A DNA stretch of 46,053 nt from Nitrososphaerota archaeon (lineage in GTDB: Archaea; Thermoproteota; Nitrososphaeria; Nitrososphaerales; Nitrosopumilaceae), in the NCBI GenBank assembly GCA_028867675.1, contig JAGWGA010000012.1, forward strand, positions 1 through 46,053. Reading direction: 5' to 3'. Of the stretch, positions 7,752 to 16,310 are shown one piece after another (position 1 is the stretch's first letter; each line of letters begins with the position of its first letter). The notes beneath the pieces were generated by a model. It searched no databases. It saw only the letters and a program-made list of their open reading frames with translations, and was not told where the DNA came from. A program made the translations under genes and the position numbers.

Positions 7752-9005
7752 CTAGAGATTTTCCAAGATTTCCTTTGCCCTAGTTACGGAGACATTTCCT
7801 TCCTTGGTCATTTTGGCTATCACCTCATCCATCTTTTCTTGAGGAACACCTGCGCTAATGGCTATGTTCCTTGCATGAAGTTTCATGTGCCCTTTTTGTA
7901 TCCCTTCTGAAGCCAATGCCCTTATTGCACTAAAATTCTGAGCAAGTCCAGCTGCACCTATAATGCAAGCTAATTCTTTGGCTGATTTGATACCCAAAAT
8001 TTTCACACATGTTTTTATCATTGGATGAATATTGATAATTCCGCCAACAGTTCCTACCGACATTGGCATTTCAATTTCTCCAATCAGATTTCCATTACTA
8101 TCTTTTTTCCATTTTGTAAGTGATGTATATTTTCCAGTTCTTGATGCATAAGCATGTGCAGCAGCCTCTATTGCTCGTGTATCTTGTCCAGTAGAATTTG
8201 CAACTGCTATAATTCCATTCATTATTCCTTTATTGTGAGTCACAGCTCTGTACGGATCATTTGCAGCAAATTCATAAGCCCAAATAATATTATTCACTAT
8301 TTCCTCACCACCCAACTCTTCTTTATCAAAAATGGCTTTGCCTCTCACCAACCTTCTTGTAGAATAGTTGGACAATATTTTCAGAATCACTCTCCCTCCA
8401 GTTATTTTCTCAATCAGTGGTGCAACTGCCTCACACATTGTATTTGTTACATTAGCTCCCATTGCATCACCCACATCTATTAGAATTTCTATAACAAGCA
8501 TCGAGCCTAAATCTGTTGCAATTTCTTTGCATGTGATTTCTTTTGCCCCTTTTCCCATTTTTGAAAGAGTTTTACTTTTGGAATTTGCAGTAGAGATAAT
8601 TTCATCAGATGCTTTAATTATTTTTGAAATAACTGATTTTACATCAATATCAACAACTTGAATTTGTCCTATACTGTATGATTCATCAGCTTCCATTACA
8701 AAGCCTCCATGTTTTCTTGCAATCTTGGCTGCCTTTGATGCAGCAGCAATAACAGATGGTTCTTCGATGACCATCGGAATAAGATAATCTGTTCCGTTTA
8801 CTTTGAAATTTGTTGCAATACCAAGAGGGAACGATACAGTGCCAATGGCGTTTTCAACCATATTGTTGGCTTGTTCAAAATTAATGCCACCTTCAGTCTT
8901 TAAAATTTTAACATCTTCTTTTGAAAGATTTGAGAATAACTCCACTGCATCTAGTCTTTCTTCTCTAGTTTTTTCATGGAATTTTGGGATGGATGAATCA
9001 GTCAA
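7752..9005 (-). CDS. hmgA: HMG-CoA reductase, class II type
   Basis: Reduces HMG-CoA to mevalonate for archaeal isoprenoid lipids. The 417-residue soluble protein lines up with the Pseudomonas mevalonii class II enzyme as I recall it: ENAIGTVSFPLG, EEPSVIAAAS (catalytic E82), DVGDAMGAN (178-185), HNKGIMNG (K259), GQDTRAIEA (D275), EMPMSVGTVGG, and GHMKLHARNIA with catalytic H373. The spacing of K, D and H is the same as in P. mevalonii. It lacks a membrane anchor. TTG start, one base after the stop of the upstream sugar dehydrogenase gene. Function is certain; the class call is strong but from memory. Confidence 0.94.
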   Translation of the reverse strand: MTDSSIPKFHEKTREERLDAVELFSNLSKEDVKILKTEGGINFEQANNMVENAIGTVSFPLGIATNFKVNGTDYLIPMVIEEPSVIAAASKAAKIARKHGGFVMEADESYSIGQIQVVDIDVKSVISKIIKASDEIISTANSKSKTLSKMGKGAKEITCKEIATDLGSMLVIEILIDVGDAMGANVTNTMCEAVAPLIEKITGGRVILKILSNYSTRRLVRGKAIFDKEELGGEEIVNNIIWAYEFAANDPYRAVTHNKGIMNGIIAVANSTGQDTRAIEAAAHAYASRTGKYTSLTKWKKDSNGNLIGEIEMPMSVGTVGGIINIHPMIKTCVKILGIKSAKELACIIGAAGLAQNFSAIRALASEGIQKGHMKLHARNIAISAGVPQEKMDEVIAKMTKEGNVSVTRAKEILENL

Positions 9006-9006
9006 T

Positions 9007-10101
9007 CTATTTTACAACCCTCAATAGTTTATCATCTTTTTTGTCTGGAAATCCGTTCCCATCTGTGTTTCCTGTAAGGATGTACAGATAGTTATCAGGT
9101 CCTACGTCAACCTCACGAATTCTTCCCAATCCATCCAATATGATCTTTTGTGACGTGCTATTTCCACTATGAAGCGGCAATTGGTATAATGCATTACCAC
9201 GAAGAGTAGCAAGTATAAGACTATTTTTAAGATCAAGTTTTTCTGAACCGTAAAAAGCAATCCCTGCAGGTTCTACACTAATATTATAACAACTGAAAGC
9301 ATCCTGATACTCCTTTGAACCAGAACACTCTTGAGTTGGCCAACCATAGTTTTTGCCTTTCTGGATAATGTTTATTTCATCATTTTTTGTTGGACCCTCT
9401 TCAGTCTCGTAAAGATTTCCTTGCTCATCCCATGTTAGACCTTGGGGATTTCTATGACCTAGAGAATAGACAGGTGAATTTTGATAAGGATTATCATTTG
9501 GGATAGAACCATCATCATTTACTCGCAATATTTTGCCAGCAAGCGAAGTTAGATCTTGAGCAGTATTCTCATCTGTAGCATCACCTGTACCTATGTAGAG
9601 TTTTTTATCAGGGCCAAATTTTATAACACCGCCATTATCAAATTCGGCACCTGGAATTTTATCCAGTATCACCTTTGCATCAACAATCTTGTTATTTGAT
9701 TCTGTGACTTGCAGTACTTTGTTCCATAGTTTATCTCCCTCTTTGTAGGTATAGTAAACATACATCAAATGATTTTTTTCAAAATCTGGATGTGTTGTTA
9801 ATCCAAGAAGACCTGCATCTGTAATATCAGCAACATGAAAATCCGCCACAGAATCATTGACAAGAATACCATTATCTATAACTCTCAGCTTTCCAACTTT
9901 CTCAGTAAAGAAGATTTTCCCATCACCAAATGCTAATGCCCATGGTTTTTGTAGATTTGTTGCAATAATTTGTACAGCATCTGTTCCAGCTGAGCTAGTA
10001 TTTGGTTTTGGAATTACAATAGAACCTGATGGTGATGTGATTATCAAGATTGAAGCTGCAATTGCAGCAATTATTGCAAATATTCTAGTTTTTTTATCCA
10101 C
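9007..10101 (-). CDS. PQQ-dependent aldose/sorbosone dehydrogenase family protein, exported
   Basis: N-terminal basic/hydrophobic segment (KKTRIFAIIAAIAASILIITSP) looks like a signal peptide or anchor. A six-bladed beta-propeller follows, typical of soluble glucose dehydrogenase-like proteins: NLQKPWALAF, ITDAGLLGLTTHPDF, IPGAEFDNGGVIKFGPD, GHRNPQGLTWD, EEGPTKNDEIN and the C-terminal GRIREVDVGPDNYLYILTGN. Family members oxidise sugars on the outside of the cell, but many archaeal ones are uncharacterised and I see no PQQ synthesis genes here. The GTG start lies 28 nt from a TATA box. Confidence 0.85.
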   Translation of the reverse strand: MDKKTRIFAIIAAIAASILIITSPSGSIVIPKPNTSSAGTDAVQIIATNLQKPWALAFGDGKIFFTEKVGKLRVIDNGILVNDSVADFHVADITDAGLLGLTTHPDFEKNHLMYVYYTYKEGDKLWNKVLQVTESNNKIVDAKVILDKIPGAEFDNGGVIKFGPDKKLYIGTGDATDENTAQDLTSLAGKILRVNDDGSIPNDNPYQNSPVYSLGHRNPQGLTWDEQGNLYETEEGPTKNDEINIIQKGKNYGWPTQECSGSKEYQDAFSCYNISVEPAGIAFYGSEKLDLKNSLILATLRGNALYQLPLHSGNSTSQKIILDGLGRIREVDVGPDNYLYILTGNTDGNGFPDKKDDKLLRVVK

Positions 10102-10123
10102 AGGACAAAGAGTTTAGAAATCC

Positions 10124-10134
10124 TATTAATTATT
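10124..10134 (-). promoter_or_regulatory. TATA box for the sugar dehydrogenase-hmgA pair
   Basis: Minus strand AATAATTAATA, centred about 28 nt before the GTG at 10101. The gene order suggests that this promoter also drives hmgA, which begins one base after the dehydrogenase stop. Confidence 0.5.
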
Positions 10135-10151
10135 TCTAAATTCGTTTAAAG

Positions 10152-10160
10152 AGTATATAT
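10152..10160 (+). promoter_or_regulatory. TATA box of the initiator tRNA gene
   Basis: GTATATATC lies about 29 nt before the first base of the mature tRNA, preceded by the A-rich TTTAAAG that could serve as BRE. Archaeal tRNA genes are transcribed from such external promoters. Confidence 0.55.
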
Positions 10161-10203
10161 CACCCTTGGGACTTTTCACCCCTTAGCGGGGTGGGGAAGT
10201 CAG

Positions 10204-10217
10204 ACTAAAGGGGCTAA
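10204..10217 (+). other. Putative D-loop intron of tRNA-iMet (14 nt)
   Basis: ACTAAAGGGGCTAA. Flanks form a relaxed bulge-helix-bulge: AGTC (10198-10201) pairs GGCT (10212-10215, one G-U); the two 3-nt bulges are AGA (10202-10204) and AAG (10216-10218). Cutting each bulge after its second base restores a standard D loop with G18-G19. The inner helix is very weak. Confidence 0.65.
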
Positions 10218-10237
10218 GTCATCCCGGCGGGCTCATA

Positions 10238-10254
10238 ATCAACACTGATGAGAT
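10238..10254 (+). other. Anticodon-loop intron of tRNA-iMet (17 nt, position 37/38)
   Basis: ATCAACACTGATGAGAT. The central helix CTCA/TGAG, two 3-nt bulges and a short inner hairpin TCA-ACAC-TGA form a textbook BHB. Removal leaves the loop CTCATAA and an uninterrupted GCGGG/CCCGC stem. Confidence 0.85.
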
Positions 10255-10304
10255 ACCCGCAGTCCAGTAGTTCAAATCTACTCCCCGCTATCTTCAATAC
10301 AATT

Positions 10305-11630
10305 TCAATTTGTTTTAGAAAACCATTTTTTTGAATTATTAAATTCAATCTTACTGTTAAATTTACCAATTCTTTGTAATGGACGAGTCAAATGTCTATG
10401 TGCAGAGGCAACTGGCAAGTAAAATTGTTTTTCAATTTGACGTGGAATCTCTTGCTTGACTTTGGTCAAGCTAGTATTTCCACATTTTGAGCATTGATAA
10501 CCTTGATTTTTACCCTTTGACTTCATACGTTTTTCACATTTCATGCAGAGAGGGTTAATCATAACTACATGTCTTTCAAGACCAAGCACTTCAAGAAATT
10601 CCACATTTAGAACTCGTTTATGTTTTTTTGAAGATTTTCTAATTCCTCCACCAATTTTTACCAAATCATCTACCATTAGTTTCTCTGCAATAGTAGTAAG
10701 TTTAGTTGGTTTGTAAACAGCACATTTGACAGCAACACCATTTCTAGATATAGAAAAAAATACGTGTCCACCCAGAATGGTATATGGTTTTTCTGTTATC
10801 TTACCAACCAAGTATCCAGAAGAAAAAGGTTTTAGATTTTTAATATCAATCTCGTTTTGTAAGTGATCACCAGTACCTTGATTTGAACGAAATACCATAT
10901 ATCCACAGAATTTTTCTTTAGATTTTACAAGAGATGCTCCTTTAATTACAGTATCAGGATCTTCTCCTCGTACACCAAAGAATACAGGATCTGGACCATG
11001 CGGTGCAATTAGAATTCGATTTTTTGATTCGTCAAAACTGTTAAAGGTTCTAGGAAATGTTAGTTGCTGCATTTTTTCTACACTATCTTTAAAAATTTCT
11101 CTTTTTTTTCTTAGATTTACTTTATCCCTATATGAGATTAATTCAAAAGTATGATCATGAAAGTCGTATCCTATTGCACCTATTGCACCAATCAACCCTT
11201 GCCCATTACCAATATGATAAGTTTCAAGTTGGTTGTCTTGGATGAATTTCTTTGCTTCATTTCTGCTTACTAGTCGATATAATGCCATTTTTCCAAATTT
11301 AGAAAATTTTTCCGGAATATCTTTTTGTTCATAGAAAACCAGTCCCGGATTTGCACCATCTTTTACAGCAGAGTATTTTTTTATGAATCTTAGAATATTT
11401 TTTTTAATTAGTTGGGGTTTACCAGTCTCAATCTTTAATGCTACTGCGCCATTCCCCCTAGTTTTCCATGGCACGTTTGGATTGAACCTAATCAAGTATG
11501 GATAATCAAGAAACCTTGCTTTCTCTTTTTTTAGATATTCAACTATTTTATAGGCAAGAAAAGTGGTACACATTCCTTTTCTTGAATCAGTATCATCAAA
11601 GCCAATATGAAGAATAGATTTCTCTGTCAT
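10305..11630 (-). CDS. tiaS: tRNA(Ile2) 2-agmatinylcytidine synthetase TiaS
   Basis: Attaches agmatine to C34 of tRNA-Ile(CAU), so that it reads AUA and not AUG. N-terminal signature LHIGFDDTDSRKGMCTTFLA with the kinase-like region, then FNPNVPWKTRGNGAVAL and IGAIGAIGYDFHDHTFELISYR, an OB-like segment (about residues 260-345), and a C-terminal zinc ribbon CMKCEKRM...CSKCG (about 361-386). 441 residues, full length. The ATG overlaps the stop of the RAM-domain gene (ATGA). It lies 15 nt from the convergent CAU-anticodon initiator tRNA, which is not its substrate. Confidence 0.95.
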   Translation of the reverse strand: MTEKSILHIGFDDTDSRKGMCTTFLAYKIVEYLKKEKARFLDYPYLIRFNPNVPWKTRGNGAVALKIETGKPQLIKKNILRFIKKYSAVKDGANPGLVFYEQKDIPEKFSKFGKMALYRLVSRNEAKKFIQDNQLETYHIGNGQGLIGAIGAIGYDFHDHTFELISYRDKVNLRKKREIFKDSVEKMQQLTFPRTFNSFDESKNRILIAPHGPDPVFFGVRGEDPDTVIKGASLVKSKEKFCGYMVFRSNQGTGDHLQNEIDIKNLKPFSSGYLVGKITEKPYTILGGHVFFSISRNGVAVKCAVYKPTKLTTIAEKLMVDDLVKIGGGIRKSSKKHKRVLNVEFLEVLGLERHVVMINPLCMKCEKRMKSKGKNQGYQCSKCGNTSLTKVKQEIPRQIEKQFYLPVASAHRHLTRPLQRIGKFNSKIEFNNSKKWFSKTN

Positions 11631-11857
11631 TCGATTACAGTCATAGTAAGAGTAGAACGTACATTTTTGAGTTGCCTTATGTTGTTTGAGATAGTTCTTT
11701 TTAGTGTCTCATTATCTGGTGCTTCTACTTTAACTACCAAATCATAAGCGCCATACAAGACATAGACGTATTTGACGCACTCCATGTTTTTTAGCTGGTT
11801 TAGCAGTTCAGTTTCTGCTCCCAATTCAGCATTTATCAGTACAAAGGCAATTGGCAT
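11627..11857 (-). CDS. Stand-alone Lrp/AsnC-type ligand-binding (RAM) domain protein
   Basis: About 76 residues forming only the C-terminal RAM/ACT-like domain of Lrp regulators: MPIAFVLINAELGAE, then VKYVYVLYGAYDLVVKVEA and RSTLTMTVIE. No helix-turn-helix. I prefer the ATG at 11857; eight further codons to 11881 are open but add only a basic stretch. Such proteins form oligomers and may bind amino acids or modulate full-length Lrp proteins. It is translationally coupled to tiaS; whether that has functional meaning is unknown. Confidence 0.8.
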   Translation of the reverse strand: MPIAFVLINAELGAETELLNQLKNMECVKYVYVLYGAYDLVVKVEAPDNETLKRTISNNIRQLKNVRSTLTMTVIE

Positions 11858-11940
11858 GCTTTTGCTCTTCAAAATGTACAATATTAAATATTGTGGCAGT
11901 TTCGTTTGATTTAAATTAAAAAAACAATTCTTGATAACGA

Positions 11941-12936
11941 TTGATAGTAATAGATGAAAAAAAGATTTTTGAAGAGATAGAAAAAAGAAAACCAGTCTCA
12001 GTTGCGTTAAATGGTCCAGATGGAATCATACCAAAGATCCAGGATACTGCCTCTAGAATAATGGAGAGATTTGGAATACCAGCTTATGTGATGGCTGATA
12101 GCTGTTTTGGTACATGTGATCTTAATTCAAATGGTGCAAAAGTTCTCGGAGCTGAGATTCTATTTCACATAGGGCATAGTATCAATTCGATGAGTTTTGG
12201 TGACAATATAGTTCTCATTGATGCTTTTGACGACATATCATTTGAAAATATTGCAAGAAAATGTGCAAATGAGATTAAAGAGAGAACCGTTTCACTTGTT
12301 ACAGACAGTCAACATCTACATGAGATTGAGAAAGTAAGAAAAATACTTGAAGAAAATGGAATTACTGTAAAAATTGGAAAAGGCAAAGGCCAGTTAAATG
12401 ACGGACAAGTGTTTGGTTGTGAATTTTATCCCGTTACAGAAACTAAGAATAGTGTAGAAGCAAATGTATTCTTGGGACAAAGTAATTTCCATGCGGCAGG
12501 AATTGCATTATCTACAAATCTGCCAACGTATGTACTTGATCCATATTTTAATGAAGTCCGAGAAGTTACTGAATTTGCAAAAACACTACAGAAAAAAGCA
12601 ATACTAACTATCTACAAGGCTGCAGAGGCAGAAACATTTGGCATAATTGTAGGACTAAAAGAAGGGCAATTCTCTAAAGTTACCGCTCTTAAATTCAAAA
12701 AGGAGTTGGAAAGTATAGGAAAAAAAGTACAGTTGTTTGCAATAACAGAAATTTCTGATGATAAGTTACGTAATCTCAAAGGAATTGATGCCTTTATTCA
12801 AGTGGCATGCCCACGAATATCAACAGACAATCATTTTCACAAACCAGTTTTGTCTACCCCTCAAGCAAATGCATTACTAAAAATATTAAAAAAAGAAGGC
12901 ATTGAAGGATTCCTGCAGATTCCTCACTGGCTATAA
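11941..12936 (+). CDS. dph2: Diphthamide synthase subunit Dph2
   Basis: Non-canonical radical-SAM 4Fe-4S enzyme that transfers 3-amino-3-carboxypropyl from SAM to the elongation factor 2 histidine. The 331-residue protein has three widely spaced cysteines expected to hold the cluster: CFGTCDLN (about residues 58-62), the Cys in GQVFGCEFYP (about 160) and VACPRISTDN (about 284). The family pattern IGHS and LGQSNFHAAGIAL is present. The start is TTG, one codon after an in-frame stop, so it cannot begin further upstream. It heads a plus-strand run with csl4 and pheA. Confidence 0.92.
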   Translation: MIVIDEKKIFEEIEKRKPVSVALNGPDGIIPKIQDTASRIMERFGIPAYVMADSCFGTCDLNSNGAKVLGAEILFHIGHSINSMSFGDNIVLIDAFDDISFENIARKCANEIKERTVSLVTDSQHLHEIEKVRKILEENGITVKIGKGKGQLNDGQVFGCEFYPVTETKNSVEANVFLGQSNFHAAGIALSTNLPTYVLDPYFNEVREVTEFAKTLQKKAILTIYKAAEAETFGIIVGLKEGQFSKVTALKFKKELESIGKKVQLFAITEISDDKLRNLKGIDAFIQVACPRISTDNHFHKPVLSTPQANALLKILKKEGIEGFLQIPHWL

Positions 12937-12969
12937 ACAATTATAATCATCAAACTTCAAATCAAGGCA

Positions 12970-13524
12970 TTGTCTCAAAAACCAACTCTTCCAGGAGATA
13001 AAATTGCAATAATTGAGGAATTTGAAATGGGAGAAAATACATTTGATGATGGTCAATCAATAAGATCACTAGTTGTAGGAACTTCCGAATTTGACAAGAC
13101 TAATCGTATAGCTAGTATCAGTGAAATGAGAAGACCTGCAGTTGCTAAAGTAGATGATGTGGTTACAGGAAATATCTCAGCGTTGATGAATAACATGTTT
13201 GCAATAAATATTTTATACATAAATGGAAAACCCACACATTCTGGAATAGAATGTATTTGTCAGGCAAGGGGAGCAAAGAAAAGGATAATGGTAAGAGTAG
13301 GAGATATCGTTTCTGCAAAAATCATCAGCCATCTAAATGGAGTAATACATGCTACAATCAGTGAACCTGAACTTGGAGTTTTATTCTCGCAGTGCATCAA
13401 ATGCGGAGCTAAAGTCATAGCACTTGGTAGTAATGTAAAATGTGTAGATTGCGGATACATAGAAGAGAGAAAATTATCAAACAGGTTTGGAAACAGCGAT
13501 TTTATAAAATTCAACTCCAACTAA
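12970..13524 (+). CDS. csl4: Exosome RNA-binding subunit Csl4
   Basis: Cap subunit of the archaeal RNA exosome. Three parts are visible: an N-terminal beta domain (PTLPGDKIAIIEEFEMGENTF), an S1-like RNA-binding domain (about residues 65-130, VDDVVTGNISALMNNMF to RVGDIVSAKII) and a C-terminal zinc ribbon CIKCGA...CVDCG (about 139-163). The start is a TTG 34 nt after dph2. The 184-residue length matches archaeal Csl4. Confidence 0.92.
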   Translation: MSQKPTLPGDKIAIIEEFEMGENTFDDGQSIRSLVVGTSEFDKTNRIASISEMRRPAVAKVDDVVTGNISALMNNMFAINILYINGKPTHSGIECICQARGAKKRIMVRVGDIVSAKIISHLNGVIHATISEPELGVLFSQCIKCGAKVIALGSNVKCVDCGYIEERKLSNRFGNSDFIKFNSN

Positions 13525-13528
13525 AAAT

Positions 13529-14344
13529 ATGTTAAAAGTAGCATTCCAAGGTGAACCTGGGGCTTATAGTCAAGCAGCTGCAGTTAGTTTTTTCAAAGAA
13601 TCAATTGAGACCATACCATATCCTACTTTTTATGAGGCACTTGGTTCAACAGAAATTGGAAGATCAGACTGTACAATTCTTCCAGTAGAAAATTCACTTG
13701 AGGGAAGTGTAGGTGAAAGTTATGATTTACTGCTTACAACCAAACTCAATGCGGTGGGTGAAACATATCACAGGATATCACATTGTCTTATAGGTTTACA
13801 GAATCTAGAAAAAATTGATACAGTTTATTCCCATCCACAAGCACTTGGTCAATGTAGAAAATTCATTCAAGAGAATCATTTGAAACCCATACCAACTTAT
13901 GATACTGCAGGCAGTGTAAAAATTCTCTTGGAATTAAACAAGGACAGTATTGCATGCATTGCAAGTAGAAAGGCTGCTGAGATTTACAAAGTTCCAATAA
14001 TAAAAGAAGGAATCGAAGATAATCCAAATAATTATACCAGATTTCTTGTCTTGGCAAATAAGAAAAAAGAAAAAACATCTAAAGATAAGACTTCGATAAT
14101 TTTTGCAATAAAACACATTCCAGGAGCATTGTATAACATACTTGAGAAATTCAATGCAAATAGGATTAATCTAACAAAAATTGAATCACGTCCAACAAAG
14201 AACACCCCTTGGGAATACAATTTTTATGTAGATTTTGAAGGGCATCAAGATGATAGCAATATTTTAGATACTCTTGAGAAGATACGACCAAACACGACGT
14301 TTCTTAAGATACTTGGTTCTTATCCAAGAGCAGAGCTAATCTAG
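13529..14344 (+). CDS. pheA: Prephenate dehydratase
   Basis: Makes phenylpyruvate from prephenate in phenylalanine synthesis. N-terminal catalytic domain: VAFQGEPGAYSQAAA, LPVENSLEGSVGESYDLL, and the NNYTRFLVL loop with the substrate-contacting Thr-Arg-Phe (about residues 170-176). The C-terminal ACT domain (about 190-265) has the ESRPTKNTPWEYNFYVD regulatory segment, so feedback inhibition by phenylalanine is likely. 271 residues, no chorismate mutase fusion. ATG four bases after csl4; the end overlaps the convergent membrane-protein gene by 4 nt. Confidence 0.95.
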   Translation: MLKVAFQGEPGAYSQAAAVSFFKESIETIPYPTFYEALGSTEIGRSDCTILPVENSLEGSVGESYDLLLTTKLNAVGETYHRISHCLIGLQNLEKIDTVYSHPQALGQCRKFIQENHLKPIPTYDTAGSVKILLELNKDSIACIASRKAAEIYKVPIIKEGIEDNPNNYTRFLVLANKKKEKTSKDKTSIIFAIKHIPGALYNILEKFNANRINLTKIESRPTKNTPWEYNFYVDFEGHQDDSNILDTLEKIRPNTTFLKILGSYPRAELI

Positions 14345-14805
14345 AATCCCTTTGGTCTTCTAATTGAAAATACCGCACTAATTCCAATTATCAAAACTCC
14401 GGATGATATAACAATAAGATGAGATGTGAATATCAATGGATTTGTTACCGCCTGTAATTTTCCAGTTACATGAAGTACAGAGCCTCCAGTATTTGTGATA
14501 TTTATGAAATGTTTTCCATTTCCAAGACTAACCCAATCAAAACTAACTTTATTTTTAAAATCATCGTCAACTGCCAGACCATCATTTGGTGTTTTCATTT
14601 TAACATGGAATGAACTTCCAGTAACATTGAGAAATTCGTGATAATGTTTTTCTGCGTCAAATGAAAAGATATCACTTTTTCCGATATCTACTGAATCATT
14701 TACATCATGGGAATTACTAATTATTGATTGCAATAGGAAAAATGAACCTAAAATAACTGCAACTGAACCAATTCCAATTCCAATTGCAGATCTTTTTGTA
14801 AGCAT
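14341..14805 (-). CDS. Small two-helix membrane protein of unknown function
   Basis: 154 residues. A hydrophobic N-terminal segment (about residues 8-28) and another near the C-terminus (about 125-147) flank a roughly 90-residue Ser/Asn-rich domain with beta character (SSFHVKMKTPNDGL, SLGNGKHFINITNTGGSVLHVTG). It ends with basic RRPKGF, so the middle domain probably faces outside. It looks like the many paralogous thaumarchaeal envelope proteins, but I recognise no named family. It stands alone between convergent pheA and guaB. Confidence 0.7.
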   Translation of the reverse strand: MLTKRSAIGIGIGSVAVILGSFFLLQSIISNSHDVNDSVDIGKSDIFSFDAEKHYHEFLNVTGSSFHVKMKTPNDGLAVDDDFKNKVSFDWVSLGNGKHFINITNTGGSVLHVTGKLQAVTNPLIFTSHLIVISSGVLIIGISAVFSIRRPKGF

Positions 14806-14840
14806 TATGAAAAACTATTATTAATGATATTTAAAGTAAA

Positions 14841-16280
14841 TTACATTAATTCTACATCATGTGGTTGACTTTCTGCATATCCTGCAGTTGACATTTTTAT
14901 AAATTCAGCATTTTGTTGCATTTGTAAAATATCATTTGCACCACAATAACTCAAACCAGAACGAATTCCTCCTGTTAGTTGTTTTAGTATATCAGTTACA
15001 CTTCCTTTGTATGGAACCATTGCTTCAACACCTTCTGCAACATAATCATTAAGATCTTCTACCATAGACGCATTACTGGTTTCTTTACTTTTTCTTCCAA
15101 GAGCTGCATAAAATGATGCCATGCCTCTGTAAATCTTGTATCGTTTTCCATTTTTCATCATAAATGAGCCAGGACTTTCATCTGTTCCTCCTAACAAGCT
15201 TCCAACCATTACAGTAGATGCTCCAGCAGCAAGTGCTTTTGTAGCATCACCCGATGTTCTAACTCCACCATCAGATATTATTGGAATACCATATTTTTTG
15301 CCAACTTGTGCACAGTCCATTACAGCAGTAAGTTGAGGTACGCCAGAACCAGTGATCACTCTAGTTATACATATAGAACCAGAACCTACTCCTACTTTTA
15401 CTGCATCTACACCAGCTTTGATAAGATCTTCAGTGCCTTGAGCTGTTGCAACATTTCCTGCTATTAATTCACAGTTTGGGAAGGCCTTTTTTATCAATCG
15501 AATTGTATTAATTGCATTTTCACTATGTCCGTGGGCTATATCCACTACTATGGCATCAGCACCTGCATCTAGCAATGCTTCTGTTCTTTCTAGAAAATCT
15601 CCTTTTACACCTACTGCTGCTCCAACTAGTGGTCTTCCTTTCTTATCTTTTGAAGCATGCGGATAATTTCCAGAATTAATAATATCCTTACTTGTTATCA
15701 GCCCTTTGATATGTCCTCTTTCATCTAAAAGTGGCAATTTTTCAATACAATTTTTCCTCAATATTTCTTTAGCTTCTACAATATCTATTCCAGATTTTGC
15801 GGTAATTACATCACTTGTCATTACTTCATCGACTTTTTTGCTCTCATCTTTTGGTTCTAACATTACAATATCTCTTCTTGTCAATATGCCAACAAGCTGA
15901 CCTTGAGCATCTGTTACAAGTAGCCCTGAAGCTCCTTTTTCCCTCATAGAATCTATGGCTTCACGTACAGTTTGTGCTGGTTCTATTGTGTAAGGATTTT
16001 CTATAATTATACTGCCAGAACGTTTTGTTTTGAGTACCTCGTTTACTTGTTCTGAAATGGTAAGAAACCTGTGTATGATTCCAATTCCTCCCTCTCTTGC
16101 TATTGCTACTGCCATAGCAGATTCTGTCACAGTATCCATGTTTGCACTTATGATTGGTATGTTAAGAGAAATATTTCTAGAAAGTTTTGTTTGTAAATTT
16201 GTCTGAGATCTTGTAACTATGCCTGATCGTTTAGGAACAAGGAGTACATCATCAAATGTTAGTCCTTCCCTTATTTCCAA
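14841..16280 (-). CDS. guaB: IMP dehydrogenase GuaB
   Basis: NAD-dependent oxidation of IMP to XMP, first step to GMP. The TIM-barrel catalytic domain is split by a CBS pair (about residues 92-205, [14 protein letters not shown] and [18 protein letters not shown]). N-terminus [13 protein letters not shown]; phosphate loop and catalytic Cys in [21 protein letters not shown]; flap residues near [15 protein letters not shown] start. It follows folP by 30 nt. guaA lies about 2 kb away on the other strand, so XMP to GMP is also encoded here. Confidence 0.96.
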   Translation of the reverse strand: MEIREGLTFDDVLLVPKRSGIVTRSQTNLQTKLSRNISLNIPIISANMDTVTESAMAVAIAREGGIGIIHRFLTISEQVNEVLKTKRSGSIIIENPYTIEPAQTVREAIDSMREKGASGLLVTDAQGQLVGILTRRDIVMLEPKDESKKVDEVMTSDVITAKSGIDIVEAKEILRKNCIEKLPLLDERGHIKGLITSKDIINSGNYPHASKDKKGRPLVGAAVGVKGDFLERTEALLDAGADAIVVDIAHGHSENAINTIRLIKKAFPNCELIAGNVATAQGTEDLIKAGVDAVKVGVGSGSICITRVITGSGVPQLTAVMDCAQVGKKYGIPIISDGGVRTSGDATKALAAGASTVMVGSLLGGTDESPGSFMMKNGKRYKIYRGMASFYAALGRKSKETSNASMVEDLNDYVAEGVEAMVPYKGSVTDILKQLTGGIRSGLSYCGANDILQMQQNAEFIKMSTAGYAESQPHDVELM

Positions 16281-16310
16281 TGAAACCTTCTTGAATAGAA
16301 TAAAAATCTG

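Larger units (their letters stand above)
10185..10290 (+). tRNA. Initiator tRNA-Met (CAU) with two putative introns
   Basis: Acceptor arms AGCGGGG (10185-10191) and CCCCGCT (10283-10289) pair, with A1-U72 and discriminator A at 10290. T arm AGTAG-TTCAAAT-CTACT is 10266-10282. The anticodon stem GCGGG/CCCGC has the three G-C pairs of initiators; anticodon CAT is 10234-10236. A 17-nt intron (10238-10254, after position 37) is bounded by a canonical bulge-helix-bulge: CTCA pairs TGAG, with bulges TAA and ATA. The D arm folds normally (G10-G12 with C23-C25, A13-U22, A14, G18, G19, A21) only if 14 nt (10204-10217) between G18 and G19 are removed. CCA is not encoded. It converges with tiaS. Confidence 0.88.

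Noticed and set aside
8154-8661. Open frames on the plus strand opposite HMG-CoA reductase
   Set aside because: They are Ser/Ile/Cys-rich shadows with no family motifs, lying wholly inside a conserved gene.
10185-10290. tRNA-Ile2(CAU) as TiaS substrate next to tiaS
   Set aside because: A1-U72 and three G-C pairs in the anticodon stem mark it as an initiator tRNA; being next to tiaS is probably coincidence.
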